Shown here: piece by piece, positions 1 through 12,200 of the stretch | Numbering within the stretch: the first letter of the stretch is position 1 | Layout: each line of letters begins with the position of its first letter | Source: Klebsormidium nitens | Lineage: Eukaryota > Streptophyta > Klebsormidiophyceae > Klebsormidiales > Klebsormidiaceae | Length of the DNA: 53,832 nucleotides | Direction of reading: 5' to 3' | Assembly: GCA_000708835.1 (NCBI GenBank) | Contig: DF237539.1 | Span: 1-53,832, forward strand | Notes under the pieces: model-generated | What the model was told of the DNA's origin: nothing | The model's input: only the letters and a program-made list of their open reading frames with translations | Databases searched by the model: none | Translations under genes and position numbers: made by a program

Positions 1-884
1 TTATATTTTGACACGCGGCGCGCGGTGAAGTCAGCCAGCGGGACTAAGGTACGGAATTAATATCTGACAATGAACCTCTACAGTACATGCAACTTATTTT
101 GGCCGTTATTAAAAGTCACGCGAGGATCCGGATCATTTGAATCCTAGCTTGCAACTCGGTCTGCGACTGCAGCTAAGGCACTTCGGCCGGTCAAAAGAGC
201 GCGGTAGACTTTGAACCGGTACCACGACCTGCCCCACTGCTAGTCTCACGGTATTGGTCGGTAGTAGTGCCGGTAGAACAATACATCCTCAGTGCGCAGC
301 TTGGGCAACCGCCGCCCTCCCGAGGCTCCAACACCATGTTTCGGGCCTAGACACTTGGCAGCTTCTGACTGGCCTTATCGCTTCGAGCGAATCTTGGCCC
401 AAGTCCCGAGCATTTTCCATCAAGCAACCGGGCATAGTTACGGGCGGACCTGTCACCTTCTTCTACAACGCTATGTGCATGTTTTACGCGCTTTTTGCAC
501 ATGCTGGTGTGCACACGCTCATCAAAATGAAGTGCAACCATCGATCTGAAAGACGTACATTTGCAGTCACCTCATAGCCTTGCTCGTGGTCCACAGCTTC
601 GGTTGGCTATTTGCAGAGACTCTGAAAGGCCTGCCTAAATTCTCTTCGCTCGCACAACGTAGCTGCTTAGGATTATGGAAGAACTTAGCCGCCCCATAAA
701 CATGCTGCATGTCGTCACTGCTTTGCGACATTCATGGAAGCTTTCTTCAGCCTGGCTTCATCATCTCGACAACCCATGAAGGCTGGCGAACCCACAGACT
801 TTGGTGACTCTAGTAGCTCATGGGGGCCCCGGCCCACCGCGGAATGTTGTCATCGACGGTGCCGCCTAAAAATTGGTTCCACCA
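1..884. other. Stretch with no supported gene
   Basis: Only short open frames without recognisable domains or coherent splice structure are present on either strand. It lies upstream of the duplicated block that begins near 885. No RNA gene or mobile-element end was seen. Confidence 0.5.
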
Positions 885-1289
885 TGACCGTACGATCAAG
901 CGACGGCCGGCCGCTGCTCGTTCAATTACTCAGGAATGGGGTCCTCAACCCTCCCGCTAAACCCCCAGACAACGCGCGGCAGGCGCGTGGCGCCCTCCGG
1001 CCGCGGCCCGGATCGGCGTCATTCATTCGGGATGATGCGGATTTAAACAACCTTGCAGGAAACCCCAGCTAGGACTACCCAACGTCAGTACTTTCAAGTT
1101 ACAGAGCCGCCTTTTCCTGTTTCACGGGAGTGTCTATTCAGAAGCTTGACCAGCATTGAGAGCCGTTCGTATCCCATGTTTTCCTTCGCCTAGGACTTGT
1201 TTTGGCACGTTCGTGAATGCCCGAAACATTTACAGACCTTCAAACTACTTATGCACTCTTATGCAACCAATCCTTGAGGAATTTCAAGG

Positions 1290-2308
1290 ATGTACCTTAT
1301 AGAAGGATTACGGAAGCTGTTGCACAGGCGGCACGACTCCGCAAGTGGATTTAATCCGAAACTCTTGAAAGAAGTTAAGAAGCTTTCCAACGACAAGCGG
1401 GCAATGTATGAGCCGCAAAAGATCGATGTAAGCATTTTATATTATCAGCCCTCTACAGGGCGTCGAAGGCGTCCTAGTGAAACGCAACGTGCGACTTCTT
1501 GATCTGCCCCCTTCTGTTCTCCAAGGCTATGGTTGGGGCAAGGCAGGTGCAGTGGTTTCAATATCAAAGTTCAACCAAAGAATTCGCTAAGTATCTGCTC
1601 GGCTGCTCCTGTCGCGTTATTTGGATCCTCTTTTCTTCATCAGGTTGCTGTACCAAGGGACAAAAACTGAATTTGATATATGTGCAGCGATTTTACAAAC
1701 TCATCGAGGAATTGGCTTACTTGGACAAGGATACAGCATTTCTGATCTATCTTGATTGGTGCATGCTGGATCTTGATATCCGCGCGCAGGGGGCCCGGGC
1801 CACACTCGTGAGTAATCCAGCGTTGCAAAGGGTGCTCCTTTGGTTGACTGCTCAGCAGAGGGCTTCAGTAGCGCCCCAGAAGCGTCTTACCCTCCAAATC
1901 TTTTACCTTCTTCAAATCCATCCCAACTGACGCTCAGATTGACAGGTGTCGCTCAAGTCAAGATTGACATCCATTTCCCCTCAACTCTGCAGCCAAGCAA
2001 CGCAGATTTGCAAGCAAGTTTCGATAAACATGTGGACTGGCTAAAACCAGAGAACGAGGGAAAGCCGTGGAACCAGAGGCACGTGAGTTGGAACTCGATG
2101 GCCAAAAGAACCTGCTTGCTCCTTCATGCTTCCGATCAGAAGTTTCACAGAATTCTTGCTTGACTGTTGAGAAACTGAATGTTGTCATAGTTTCAACGGT
2201 CGATATATTCTCGAGATGCTACCGAAACGAACTCACATTCACCAGTCACCTTTCTCGCTGCAGTCCACTCTTACTCCGGCGCTGGTTATCTTCTACAATC
2301 GGTGCTAG
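1290..2308 (+). CDS. Small four-exon gene of unknown function, paralog A
   Basis: I do not recognise the family. Proposed exons are 1290-1427, 1688-1807, 1993-2082 and 2264-2308, giving 130 aa. All introns are phase 0, start with GT and end with CAG. The protein starts with a basic segment (MYLIEGLRKLL, then several Lys/Arg). Exon b is acidic and aromatic, containing the core LAYLDKDTAF and then YLDWCML. Exon c is charged, and the short last exon ends PALVIFYNRC before TAG. The main support is the paralog at 3725-4743: the same four exons, the same phases, identical lengths for exons a, c and d, and the same stop position. Additional 5' exons cannot be excluded; the frame just before the ATG is closed by a TGA. 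No signal peptide or clear membrane segment is seen. Confidence 0.5.
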
Positions 2309-2647
2309 ACGGGAAAAGCGGCAGATGTGTGCAGAGACAGGATCATTCGAAGACTCAATGGACGCATCGAGGACAGCCCTCAGATACTTCTCATGCTTGC
2401 GGGCACCTCAGGCTTAAAAGTCAGCTTGTTCTGCATGCATTTGGCAAGCAATTGTAGACAGGTTTTTAAGCATGGCTGCCGATGGTGCCTTTGCGCTAGC
2501 TAGTAACTGTGGTCATCGGTGTCATCATAGGCCGCGGTATGCCCTTCAAGATAGAGCCGGCCGTCTTGTTTTCGGTTGCAATATTTGTGTATTATGATGA
2601 AAGAGTGATCAGCTGGATCTTCCGTGAAAGGTTTAGGGGACAATCCC

Positions 2648-2819
2648 GTATCTCTCGATCTAGTGAACAGCGGTGAACAGTAAGCATTTTGGGGTTACTA
2701 AAAACCCTAACCCAAAGGATCACCCGCTCCGCACCCGTACCCACCCTAACCTCCTAACTAACCCTACCCGTCTCCGTTACTGTTCACTGGCTGTTGCTGT
2801 TCACTACATCGATCGGGAT
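2648..2819. mobile_element. 172-bp inverted-repeat element (MITE-like) with 9-bp target duplication
   Basis: The ends are imperfect inverted repeats of about 35-45 bp. Each arm carries TAGTGAACAG and then GTGAACAGTAA; the right arm has about 8 extra bases between the two. The 9-bp direct repeat GACAATCCC flanks it exactly (2639-2647 and 2820-2828). The paralogous site in duplication copy 2 (about 5045-5065) lacks the insert, so it landed after the duplication or was lost from copy 2. A 9-bp target duplication is typical of Mutator-like elements. There is no coding capacity. The interior is rich in telomere-like ACCCTAA words. Confidence 0.7.
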
Positions 2820-3724
2820 GACAATCCCTGCACCTGAAGATTGACACGTAATGCTATGCGAGGGACTTAGGATGGAGGGACTAGCTTTCCAGGCAACAAT
2901 CATATGTGCACTCCTTGTCTATTTGGCACAACATGGCGCCATCTTATAGTGCTGGAAGTTGATCGGCGTCGATTGTGCTATTGGGAAGGTCTCCATTTTC
3001 AATTGGAAAGTGAAAATGACCAACGGTCCTTTTGACTTTCACGCAACACTCCAGTCGTCGATCGATCCCATGGGACCGCCAAATCCAATTGCGTCATGAG
3101 CCGCTGCACTGTATGACTCAGTGGTTGCTTAAAATCGTCCATTCCAGCTAGCATGAGCATGACCTACGTACATGTCAAGCACAAAGTGAAACGTATTCTG
3201 GCATGATTGTCGCTTCAATGGTCGGGAGGAATTTCGTAGGCCCGCGGCGTGCTTTCTTACATTTCCAGTGGCACACAATTGTGGAATACCTGTTCGCTCG
3301 AAGCCTGCTCACTGTTCCCCGGACCCCAGGCGCGGCGTGTCCGATCCCGGCCGGCGATCCTAACCCTCCCGATAAACCCCCAGACGACGCGCGGGGCGCC
3401 CGGCCCAGGCTCGCGGCGCCGGCCGCGGTGATCCAATCGCGTGTGCGCGGCGAATTTTTGGTGGTTCCAAGCAAGCAGGACGCAGGCAGCTCAACTTAAA
3501 GAAACAGAAGTCTTTAGTACCCCTAGAACCGCCTTTATCTGTCTCAGTGTCTAATGGCCAGCATTGAGAGCCGTACGTATCCGCTGCCATGTTCTCCTTC
3601 GCCTAGGACTTGTGTTGGCACATTCGTACCTCGTTCGTACACGATGCCCAAATCATAACTGACTTGAAGCTTCCAAACAACTTATGCACTTTTAGGCAGC
3701 CGACCCTTGAATGATCTTTCAAAG

Positions 3725-4743
3725 ATGTACCTAATCAAAGGATTACGGAAGCTGTTGCAGAGGCGGGATGACTCCGCAAGTGGGATTGATCCGAAACTCT
3801 TGAAAGAGGTTAAGAGGCTTTCCAAGGACAAGCGAGCGGTGTGTGAGCGGCAGAAGATCATTGTGAGCATTCAATCATCAGCTAATTACAAGGCGTCCAA
3901 AGCTTCGCGGAATTCAATGTGCAACTTTTTGATTTGCCCCCTTCCTATTTCCACTTTTTGATGCTTGAGGCAATAAGGCAACGCAGGTGTGACAGGTGCA
4001 GTAGTTTCTATTGAGTCACTCTACCTGAGACATCGCCTTATGAAGCTACTCGCTGCTCCTGTCGCTTTGAGGGTTCCGTTTGGATCCTCTTCCCCTCATC
4101 AGGTTTCTGTGACAAGAGACAAAACTGGTATATCTGCAGCGGTTTTACGAGCTCATCGAGGACTTGGCTTACTTGGACAAGGATACAGCATTCCCAATCT
4201 ATCTTGATTGGTGCATGCTGGATCCTGAAATCCGAGCGCAGAGGCTCACACTGGTAAGAATTCAGCTCGGCAAAGGGTTCTTTCGGTTGACTGCTAAGCA
4301 GAGGGGCTTCAAAGCTGCTTGCCCTCCAGACCTAGGACTTATTTCAAGTCCAATTGTATGCTCACAGCAAAACGTTTTGCTCAAGTCAAACTGACATTTT
4401 TGCTGTCATGCGAAACTGCAGCCAATCGACGCAGATCTGCGAGCCAGTTTCAATAGAGAGGTGGAGTGGCTGAAACCACAAAACGAGGGGAAGCCGTCGA
4501 ACCAGAGGCATGTGAGTTTGATCTGATGGCCAACAGAAGCCTGCTTGCTCCTTCATGGTTCTGATCAGATTTCCAAGGGATCCTTTTCTTGGTTCTCAAA
4601 ACTTCAAGGTTCTCATTTCAGGGGGCAATGCATTTAAGATGCGACCCCGATGCAACCAAATAGCTCTTACATACAACAATCCACCTTGGTCATTGCAGTT
4701 AACTCTAACTCCGGCGCTGGTTATCTTCTACAATCGGTGCTAG
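3725..4743 (+). CDS. Small four-exon gene of unknown function, paralog B
   Basis: Paralog of 1290-2308. Proposed exons are 3725-3862, 4140-4253, 4422-4511 and 4699-4743, all phase 0, giving 128 aa. Exon b is 114 nt here versus 120 nt in A, a 2-codon difference near its 3' end. Differences are mostly conservative (K/R, N/D, E/D) and no frame is broken in either copy, which argues for two working genes rather than debris. An upstream in-frame ATG at 3707 would add six residues. Function is unknown: I see no catalytic motif, zinc site or membrane segment. Transcript evidence is needed for the true 5' and 3' ends. Confidence 0.5.
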
Positions 4744-6243
4744 ATAAAATTAGCCGCGCGCCAGATTGAAATCGTTGTGGTCCTCCAGCGATGCATCGAG
4801 GACATGCATCACATCATCGACGTTTTCGGGCACCTGAGGAATAGGGTAAGGTTTGCGCATCTATGCTTGCAGTCGTCGTCAGCTGTCAAACATGGCTGCC
4901 GATGGTGTCTTTGCGCTAGTCATTTCAAGCGACTACAGGGTAGGCCTTTCCTAAACTGGCCGGTCTTGTTTTTAACTGCAACAATTGTTCATCACTGATA
5001 AAGTACATTGATCAGCTCAATTGTCCTGGGAAGTTCTGAAGAAAAGACTATCTGAAGATCGACATGAGTAGTGCTTCGACGAAAGGATCATTGGAATTAT
5101 AGTAGCCTGCTGGCTCATCATTGACAACTATCATTTGTGAACTCTTCATCTACGGGCACAATTGCCGCTGAGTCCAGCTCGTGTCTAACAATCAATGAGC
5201 CTCCGTCGACGTACTCTGTTCGATTGCAAATATGTAACCATGTCCAAGACAATGTTGGGGGTCACATGACTGTGACCAATATATGGCGGGTGCTTGAACG
5301 TCAAGATTTCTCTGACGGCCTAATACTCCAGTCGTAGCGCCGGATCCCGGCCGGAGTCCGATGAGTCCCAATCCGATCAGCCCACATGTGCAACTGCCAA
5401 AGCCAGTACGTCTGCAGCACTGCATGTCATGCATGCCGCGCAGATCTATTTCATGAATAATTACACATCATATTATCTGCAATTGTCCACGTGAAGGTTT
5501 GTATCAAATTCACGCCAGGAGCTGAACTTTAAATCTCTCGGTCACAGGCACGACGGTCGCGAGGGGAGCGAGTCTTAATATACTTTTGCCAAATGCGTCT
5601 AAACGTTTCTAGCCAATTAACTTACGTATCGTGTTGACTGCACAGGGCGGCCTCATGTGTTTGTAAGAACTCTCGTTCTCGATGCCAACTTTTCACGGGT
5701 GGATTGTTTGAACTTGGAATGGAAGATGAGCTAGCAACATTAACAAGATACAGCTTAATTAGCAGAGTAATGCACATAGCTCAAGGCTCATGAGGATATG
5801 AGCACAAGCTTTGATATATTCTGGAGGTGTTCGTGCTATTACTTTGTCAGGCTTCGATGTTGGCAGTTTCGTTGCGACAACACGCCACCACACTTGTATA
5901 ATGGCATGACGGCCAGCTAGTGCCATATACATCTGGCAACAAGCCCAAGATTGACGGGGCTCGTAACGTCGTGCGTCACGTGCAACTGAAACACAGCGCG
6001 TTGGAAAATTGTCGATCCATAAGGAGCTGAATAACGAGCGTCATAGTTGTCCTGTGCTGAGTTTGATGATGTTCGAGAGAGTGCCCGTGATTGTCACGAG
6101 CACCCCAATGGATATCATCGTCAAAACTAAGTACCTGCACGAGTGACGACAAAATCCAAGTCAATCTGCTTGGGGTCAGTGTAGAGTAGAGGCCAGGTTG
6201 TCCTCAAATTAGACCGGCACTCCTCGCCCACAGGTCCCCACCA
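4744..6243. other. Non-coding stretch between paralog B and the transporter
   Basis: The first ~600 bp is the 3' part of the duplicated unit. Short open frames after that show no domain. The transporter gene on the minus strand ends at 6244, so its 3' UTR should lie just left of that. Confidence 0.45.
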
Positions 6244-9200
6244 CTAACAGTCCAAATGAGGTCTCCGAAACCCTAATATCTGAACAGAGAGATCTGATGG
6301 AGGGTTGGAAAATGGCAGAACGCAAATCAAGCTTTTGAACCATAGAAAGCAACCGAGAGCACGAAATACCGTGTCCATGTAGGAACCAAAACAGGCCAGA
6401 CAGAGAATCATCCAAAAGTAAAAGCTGTTGACGGATAGCTAACACTCAAAGTGGACGGAACCCAGCGATCCTGTTTGCTCGAAGCCTGCTCACCGTTCCC
6501 TGTACCCCGCCATCTTGGCCCCCCACCGCCAGGCAATCAACGCGGGGAACGTAAACCCCAATGAGACCGCCGCCGTGGCGCCCGTAAACTCAAACGCCAC
6601 CCAAATGTTCGGAACGAACGCCGAGCCGATGAAGGTCAACGTCAGCAGCGCGACGGTGATGCCGTAGAAGCGCACGGGGCTGTGCGCGAGCGGGGGTGCC
6701 CCGGAAAAGAGCAAGGCGTCCACGACCTCCCGGAACGAGTAATGGATGAGCGGGAAAACGCCCAACAGGTGGAGCGCGTAACTCAAGCGCACCACGTCGT
6801 TCACCTGCGAATGCCGTGTACTCAGTAATACCGGATGTCGAACTTCACCCCCAGACATCAAACCCCTAGGAAACGCAACTCGACGATCTCCCGAACAGGT
6901 GCGACGCGTAGCTCAAGCGCACCACGCCATTCACCTGCAATCGCCTTTTTAAACCAGATCGTCACATTTGCAGAATATTAAACGCCTAGGAAGTCGAAGT
7001 GATGATTTCGGAGTGCGCGGAACAGGTGCAGCGCTTAGCGGACCAGATTCGTTCACCTCGTTCACCTGCGCATACGCCTTAGATCCATGATCCAAAGCAC
7101 AAAACGCGGAAAAGCGGTTAGCCTCGACCCGAAACTCTTCACATCTAGATTACCAAAATCTCGAACTTCAGAAAATCCAGAAAGATCCAGAAAGACCTGG
7201 TTATCCTGACAGCGCCCAGCAGGGCCAATAATGAGCCCCGCCGTCAACGCGTGTTAACAGAACGTGCAACATGTCAAAAGCGCACAAACCCTCGGGACGA
7301 AAACCAAAGGCTGGCACGTTTTGACGCCCCGCATATTGAGCCCGACCGCCCGCTGGCAAAACAACAGCAGCGATAACTGCCTACACACGAGTGTTTCAAA
7401 TCTCTTGAAGTTTCCTGTCCAAAACTCTAGCTGACCGTAACGAGACTCCCGCCGATTGCTATTTTACGAACGCAATAGATTGAACGCAGGTTCGAATCAA
7501 AGTTTCGCAATCTTTTCTACGAACAGAAGTTGCCCTCAATGCAAGCCCCAGCCCCCGCATGAAAAGAAACTCTCCATCACGCAGAAATCTGCTTTTGGTC
7601 GGTTGCGAGCCTCTTCTGATTGTGAGAGGAACATCTGAAAAGTGAGAGCTCACTGCTGCGCTGAAGGGGATGTTGAGGTCTGTGTCGAAGTTGGAGAGGA
7701 CGTCCCCCTGGATCGCCGACCCAAAGAGCAGGAAGCCGAAGGAGGCCGTCAGCAGGTACACCGCTGTGCACATGCCGATGGATGCGCGCACCACGCGCGC
7801 CATGCGCGCCTCCGAGCGGTCCCGCAGCTCCACGTAGATTGGATGCACTGCGGCGCAGCGAGAAGCGGAGAAAGTTGAAACTTCGGGGAAGCTGACAATC
7901 TTGACTAATTCACGGGTCGGTTTTCGGAGTAAGAAGTGGACAATAATGGGCTGCGGGGACATGTAAATGTTGCAAAGGTTTACGAGTTCATTATTAGCAG
8001 CCTGGGGGACGCTGTCATGTCGCAGCACGATGAATCTCGTTTGGCACTTGTCGTGCGGCCATATTAAGGTTGTCTCACCAAAATCAAGCGATTTGCCTGC
8101 CGCCTACCAACATGCGAGGAGCTTTCAAGGGGTGGGCTGCTCGACTCAGAGCTTCAACGGAAGAGCCAAGGCCATGAGCCACCTGTCATGCTCACTCAGC
8201 TCTTGCATTGATGGTTGATGACGACGACACATCGCGGACTCTGCTTCATAAGCGCCCGAATCTTCGGCGAAGTCGGCATCAGATGGCTCAATCAGTCAGC
8301 AACTGAAAGAACCAATACGCCTTGTACGTATTTGCCAAGGCTTTAAGGCTCTTCTCCGAGAAACCGTTTGTAGTTAAGCCGTCTCCTGAAGCCTAGGAAT
8401 ATTTTGGGCTCACACGGAGTACAAGCCTTCTGATTCTTCCGTGAATCGACTATAATCACATTAGGCTCACCGTTGAAATGGCAGACGAACGCGTTCGCCA
8501 TGACCGGCACCACGGAGCAGAGCTGCAGCCAGTCGTGCCACGTGGCAAACGCCGGCAGCAGCTGCGGCAGCCCGATGCGCCCTTCCGCCAGCCGGATGAG
8601 TGTAACAATGATCAGAATCACCACGAACACCACGGCCAGCCCGAACGCAGCTGCGCTCGTGTAATGCAGCGAATCTGCAAACGATGAGTGAGTGTTTAGC
8701 TTTGAGCGAAGCGGGTTCTTTGAGCGGGGGGTAAGCATGTCCAAGTCCTACATTGATGCGAGTCACGAAGATAAGTTAGCGGGACAAGCGGACTGGGGGG
8801 AGAGCGGCGGATGCGAGGTTCGTGTAGTGCAGCGAATCTGTGAGGGATGAGCAGGCGGTTAAAATTGGAGGAAGTCACTCTCGGGGGGGCGCAACGCATG
8901 TGCGGGTTGTGTAATGCGCCAGGTCTGCGAAATTGGTTAGCAGGTAGGATTAGAAGAAGCAGATCGGAGGAAGCAAGACACAGCATGCGCGGGTTGATCA
9001 ACGATTGACAGAGAGTGTCTGGAGACGAGAGACAGCCCCGCGTTCCGTCTGAGGGCTTCAAAGGTATACAAGCTGGCGAGCAAAGCGGAATCGGAGCTAA
9101 CTCCGGACCGTTCTCCACAGGAACTAATGGGCATGCCTCCGACAACGCTGGGATGAAAAATTGGCCGTGAAAAGGGCAGGGCAATCGATCTTTGTCCTCA

Positions 9201-12200
9201 CTCTTACTTTGGACTCTTCAACCCCCGTTATCGTGTGTTCCAGTGAATAAAGAAAGAGCTGACAAACCAACTAACGTTTCTGAGCTAGAAAGAAACGAGC
9301 CCCACCTGTGAGTTTCAGGCAGCGTACTTAACTTTCGGTCTATTCTCTTATCCTCCTGTGTTCCAGTGAACGAAGAAAAAGCAAATACACCAACCAGCGC
9401 CTCTCAGCTAGACCGAAATAGAGGCCCACCTATGTGTTTCTTCAGGTCTGATCTTCTCATGTGTTCTGAAAAGCAAAACAAAAGCCGGCAGACCAACTTA
9501 GCTAGACCGGAAAGAGCCCCACCTATGTGTTTCAAACAGCAGAGCGGCCCCAGCGCCGTCAGTAGCGTTACCAGAACCACCACAGTCCGCCCATTCCACC
9601 ACCGAGCACCCCCCGCCCACTCCTCCAGCAAGCCCGTGTGGTGCTCGGAGCCCTTCCCCGACCCCGACAAAACGTCCGCTGCAACAACATGGAATTCCCA
9701 AATATGCTAAATCATTCATGAGAAGCGCAACTTAAAAAAATATGCGTCACTTGTAAGAGGACAACCTCCCTGGGACGGGTGAGTTTAGGGTGGGCATGGA
9801 TGCGAAGCGGGTAAGCATTTGGGTTTAGTTTCAAATGTTGGGCTCATTTAAAGCATAGCTGGACTGGAGCTTACTTCAGTCTTCCAGAGTTTTGCTTTGA
9901 TTGAGAGAGCGGATAAAGGCCGGGATTTTTGTGGGGTATCGAGCTAAGTTCGGTTCACCCATATTTGTCATGGGGGATGATACACTGAGAACAAGATGCC
10001 GGAAGAATGCAAAGCCAGTGAGTCTTCGTTGCGAAGTTGTCGAGACTGCGTATCGCATCGCCTTCCCGCATGACGTCAAGCTCTTTTGGCGCTGCCATCA
10101 TACGATCGAATAAAAAAGTTTGAAAAAGGGTAAACAGCTCAAACCCTTTTTCACTTGCGTGGTGAGGTAAGAGGTGCCGGTTCAAATCTCGTTCTGCCCT
10201 TTGGTTAGAACTAGGAACAAGGCGTTTGACATGGGTAGCATTGCACTTCTCCTTCGTCGATTTAGGGCCTCACCAACGATGATGAGGTAAACTACGAGGA
10301 TGCCCGTGTTGTTGATTATGACGGCAATCTGCAGCGCAAGGCGGCCGACGCGCGGGTACGCGTCCTCAAGAAGGTCGCTATACGTCCAGCACTTGCGCTG
10401 TAGCGAGTACTTGAGTAGCAGGTGGATCGAGTACTGCACAATGAAACACACCGGAATGGGCGGTCAGTGTTGTTGCAAGGGACTGCAAACTGGTGTCTTG
10501 TTGATCAAGAACCAAGAGCGAGACTAGCTTGCCTGTTCCGTCGTTAAGTAAGACAGTTGAGTTTGCCTTGGAGTTTCGCCAGAAACGTACGGAGGCATCA
10601 CGCAGTGTGCATCTGACTGGACCCTGATACTCCTCGATGACCTTCGAAATGGCTGAAAGGTCTGCCTGGGTGACTTGACTTCAATGAGGGGCAAACCCAA
10701 CCACTGCATGAGACCGCTTACACAATAGTACAGCAGATTCTCGATCTGCGGGGCCCCACAACCGCCGTGCCTCCCCAGTGCTTCCAAGGGGCTATGTTCG
10801 ACAGCTTCATGCGCTGATGGACCCTTCGACAAGTGCCAGTGGTTCCCGGAAACTAAAGATTGTTTGCAACTTCGACTTCGACTTCAATCATCGAAGTTCG
10901 TGTCTGTGTGTAGCTCACAACTTCACAGGTACTGGAAACTTCCGCTGAGTTTCCGACAGCCTTTGTGCAATGGGTTTCCAGGTCAGGTCGATCTTTGCTC
11001 CGCGCTTTTGCCAAAGGTCCACTGGATTGCTTGCTATTGATTTGGAAAGATTCACCAGCGTAACTTTGGGCCCCTCCTCGCACAGAGGTACCGGGATTTG
11101 TTATGCCATGACCAGCTTGAAGCACTATGTGAAGAGGCACAATACTTTTACACACGCAGCAGCGGAGGTCAATTTACCAAGAATCGACCGACTGAGTTCT
11201 GAGCGGCTGGCCCAATAGACAACCGCTGCGAGAGCTGGTCTGTTTTTTTTCAACCTAAGGAACTTGAAAGGCAGCAGGAATTGTTAGGTGAATCTCAATC
11301 GAGCACCGGATGGCTGGGTCTACGTGCCCGACAACAAGGACCGTCTCCGGTTCAAATGTTTACATGAGGACAAAGAACCATCGCTGACCTGTGGCTGACA
11401 GAAGTAAGGCCTGGTGGCAGGGGTCCAAAAGCCATTGACCAATTCTCTCTTTCATTTCAAATATGTACAGACAACAGCAATTTCGTATGCGTCAGGCGAC
11501 AGGCGACTCGCCATGGTGAGGCGCCCACTGGCACAAACTCTAATAGCCAACTTACAACGTCTCCCGCCTTCCCAACAGATGTAGAAGCATATACGTGTTT
11601 CCTTGGATGATTGGCCTTCCCAAGTGAGGCCCCCAATGGCACCAGATTAGGACCACTTGACAATCTCTGTCTCTCAAACTTTGTGAAAGGACCACTGTTG
11701 TCACCACTGTTGTTTCTTAATTCTTGTGAAAGGAGCATAGAAGTTTCTTCTGATAAGTGGCTCACCGCTGTGAGGGCCCCAATGGCCAGGATGATGAAGA
11801 GGCCGAGCGGAAGGCCCAGGACTTTCATGGTGGCGGGGAGGGCCATGATTCCCGCCCCCACAATGGTGGTGGACAAGTTGAACACGCCACTGCCACAAGA
11901 TGGGAGAGGGGGGGGGCAAAGCGTAAGGTGATTTGGAGGGGGGGCAAAGGTTAGTCAAAGGGCCCGTTTGAGATCAAACATCGTAGGCAAGGGGACTGAG
12001 CCGTGCATTTCTATTTCCAAGGTGGTTCAGGAGTAATTGTGCGAAAAGAGAAGGATGACGATGCAGAGACTGCAATGAAAGATGACATGGAAGGATTACT
12101 AGTTTGTGTATGCTTTTCTTTGTGAAAGGAATGATTTGTTAGGGCCAGCTGGCGCTGGAAGAAAGGAGCCGAAACATTTGGAAAACACACCGAGAGAGAG

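Larger units (their letters stand above)
885..5340. repeat. Tandem segmental duplication, two ~2.1-2.4 kb units
   Basis: Two diverged copies lie head to tail, about 885-3110 and about 3300-5340. Collinear anchors include a GC-rich block (from 947 and 3362), exon a of the small genes (1290 and 3725), exon b (1688 and 4140), exon c (1993 and 4422), exon d (2264 and 4699), and downstream non-coding DNA around 2830-2930 versus 5050-5160. The offset drifts from about 2415 to 2450 because of small indels. Exons are better conserved than introns. Copy 1 has a 172-bp insertion (2648-2819) that copy 2 lacks. Outer limits are approximate. Confidence 0.8.

Noticed and set aside
2700-2770. Interstitial telomere repeat
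   Set aside because: ACCCTAA words are present but irregular and few. They are the interior of the 172-bp inverted-repeat element.
7440-7510. Possible tRNA, because of GGTTCGAATC near 7489
   Set aside because: No cloverleaf could be drawn around it and there is no A box.
10110-10200. Possible tRNA, because of a GGTTCAAATC box near 10178
   Set aside because: No matching acceptor stem (GGGCAGA) or A box at the right distance upstream. It lies in transporter intron 3.
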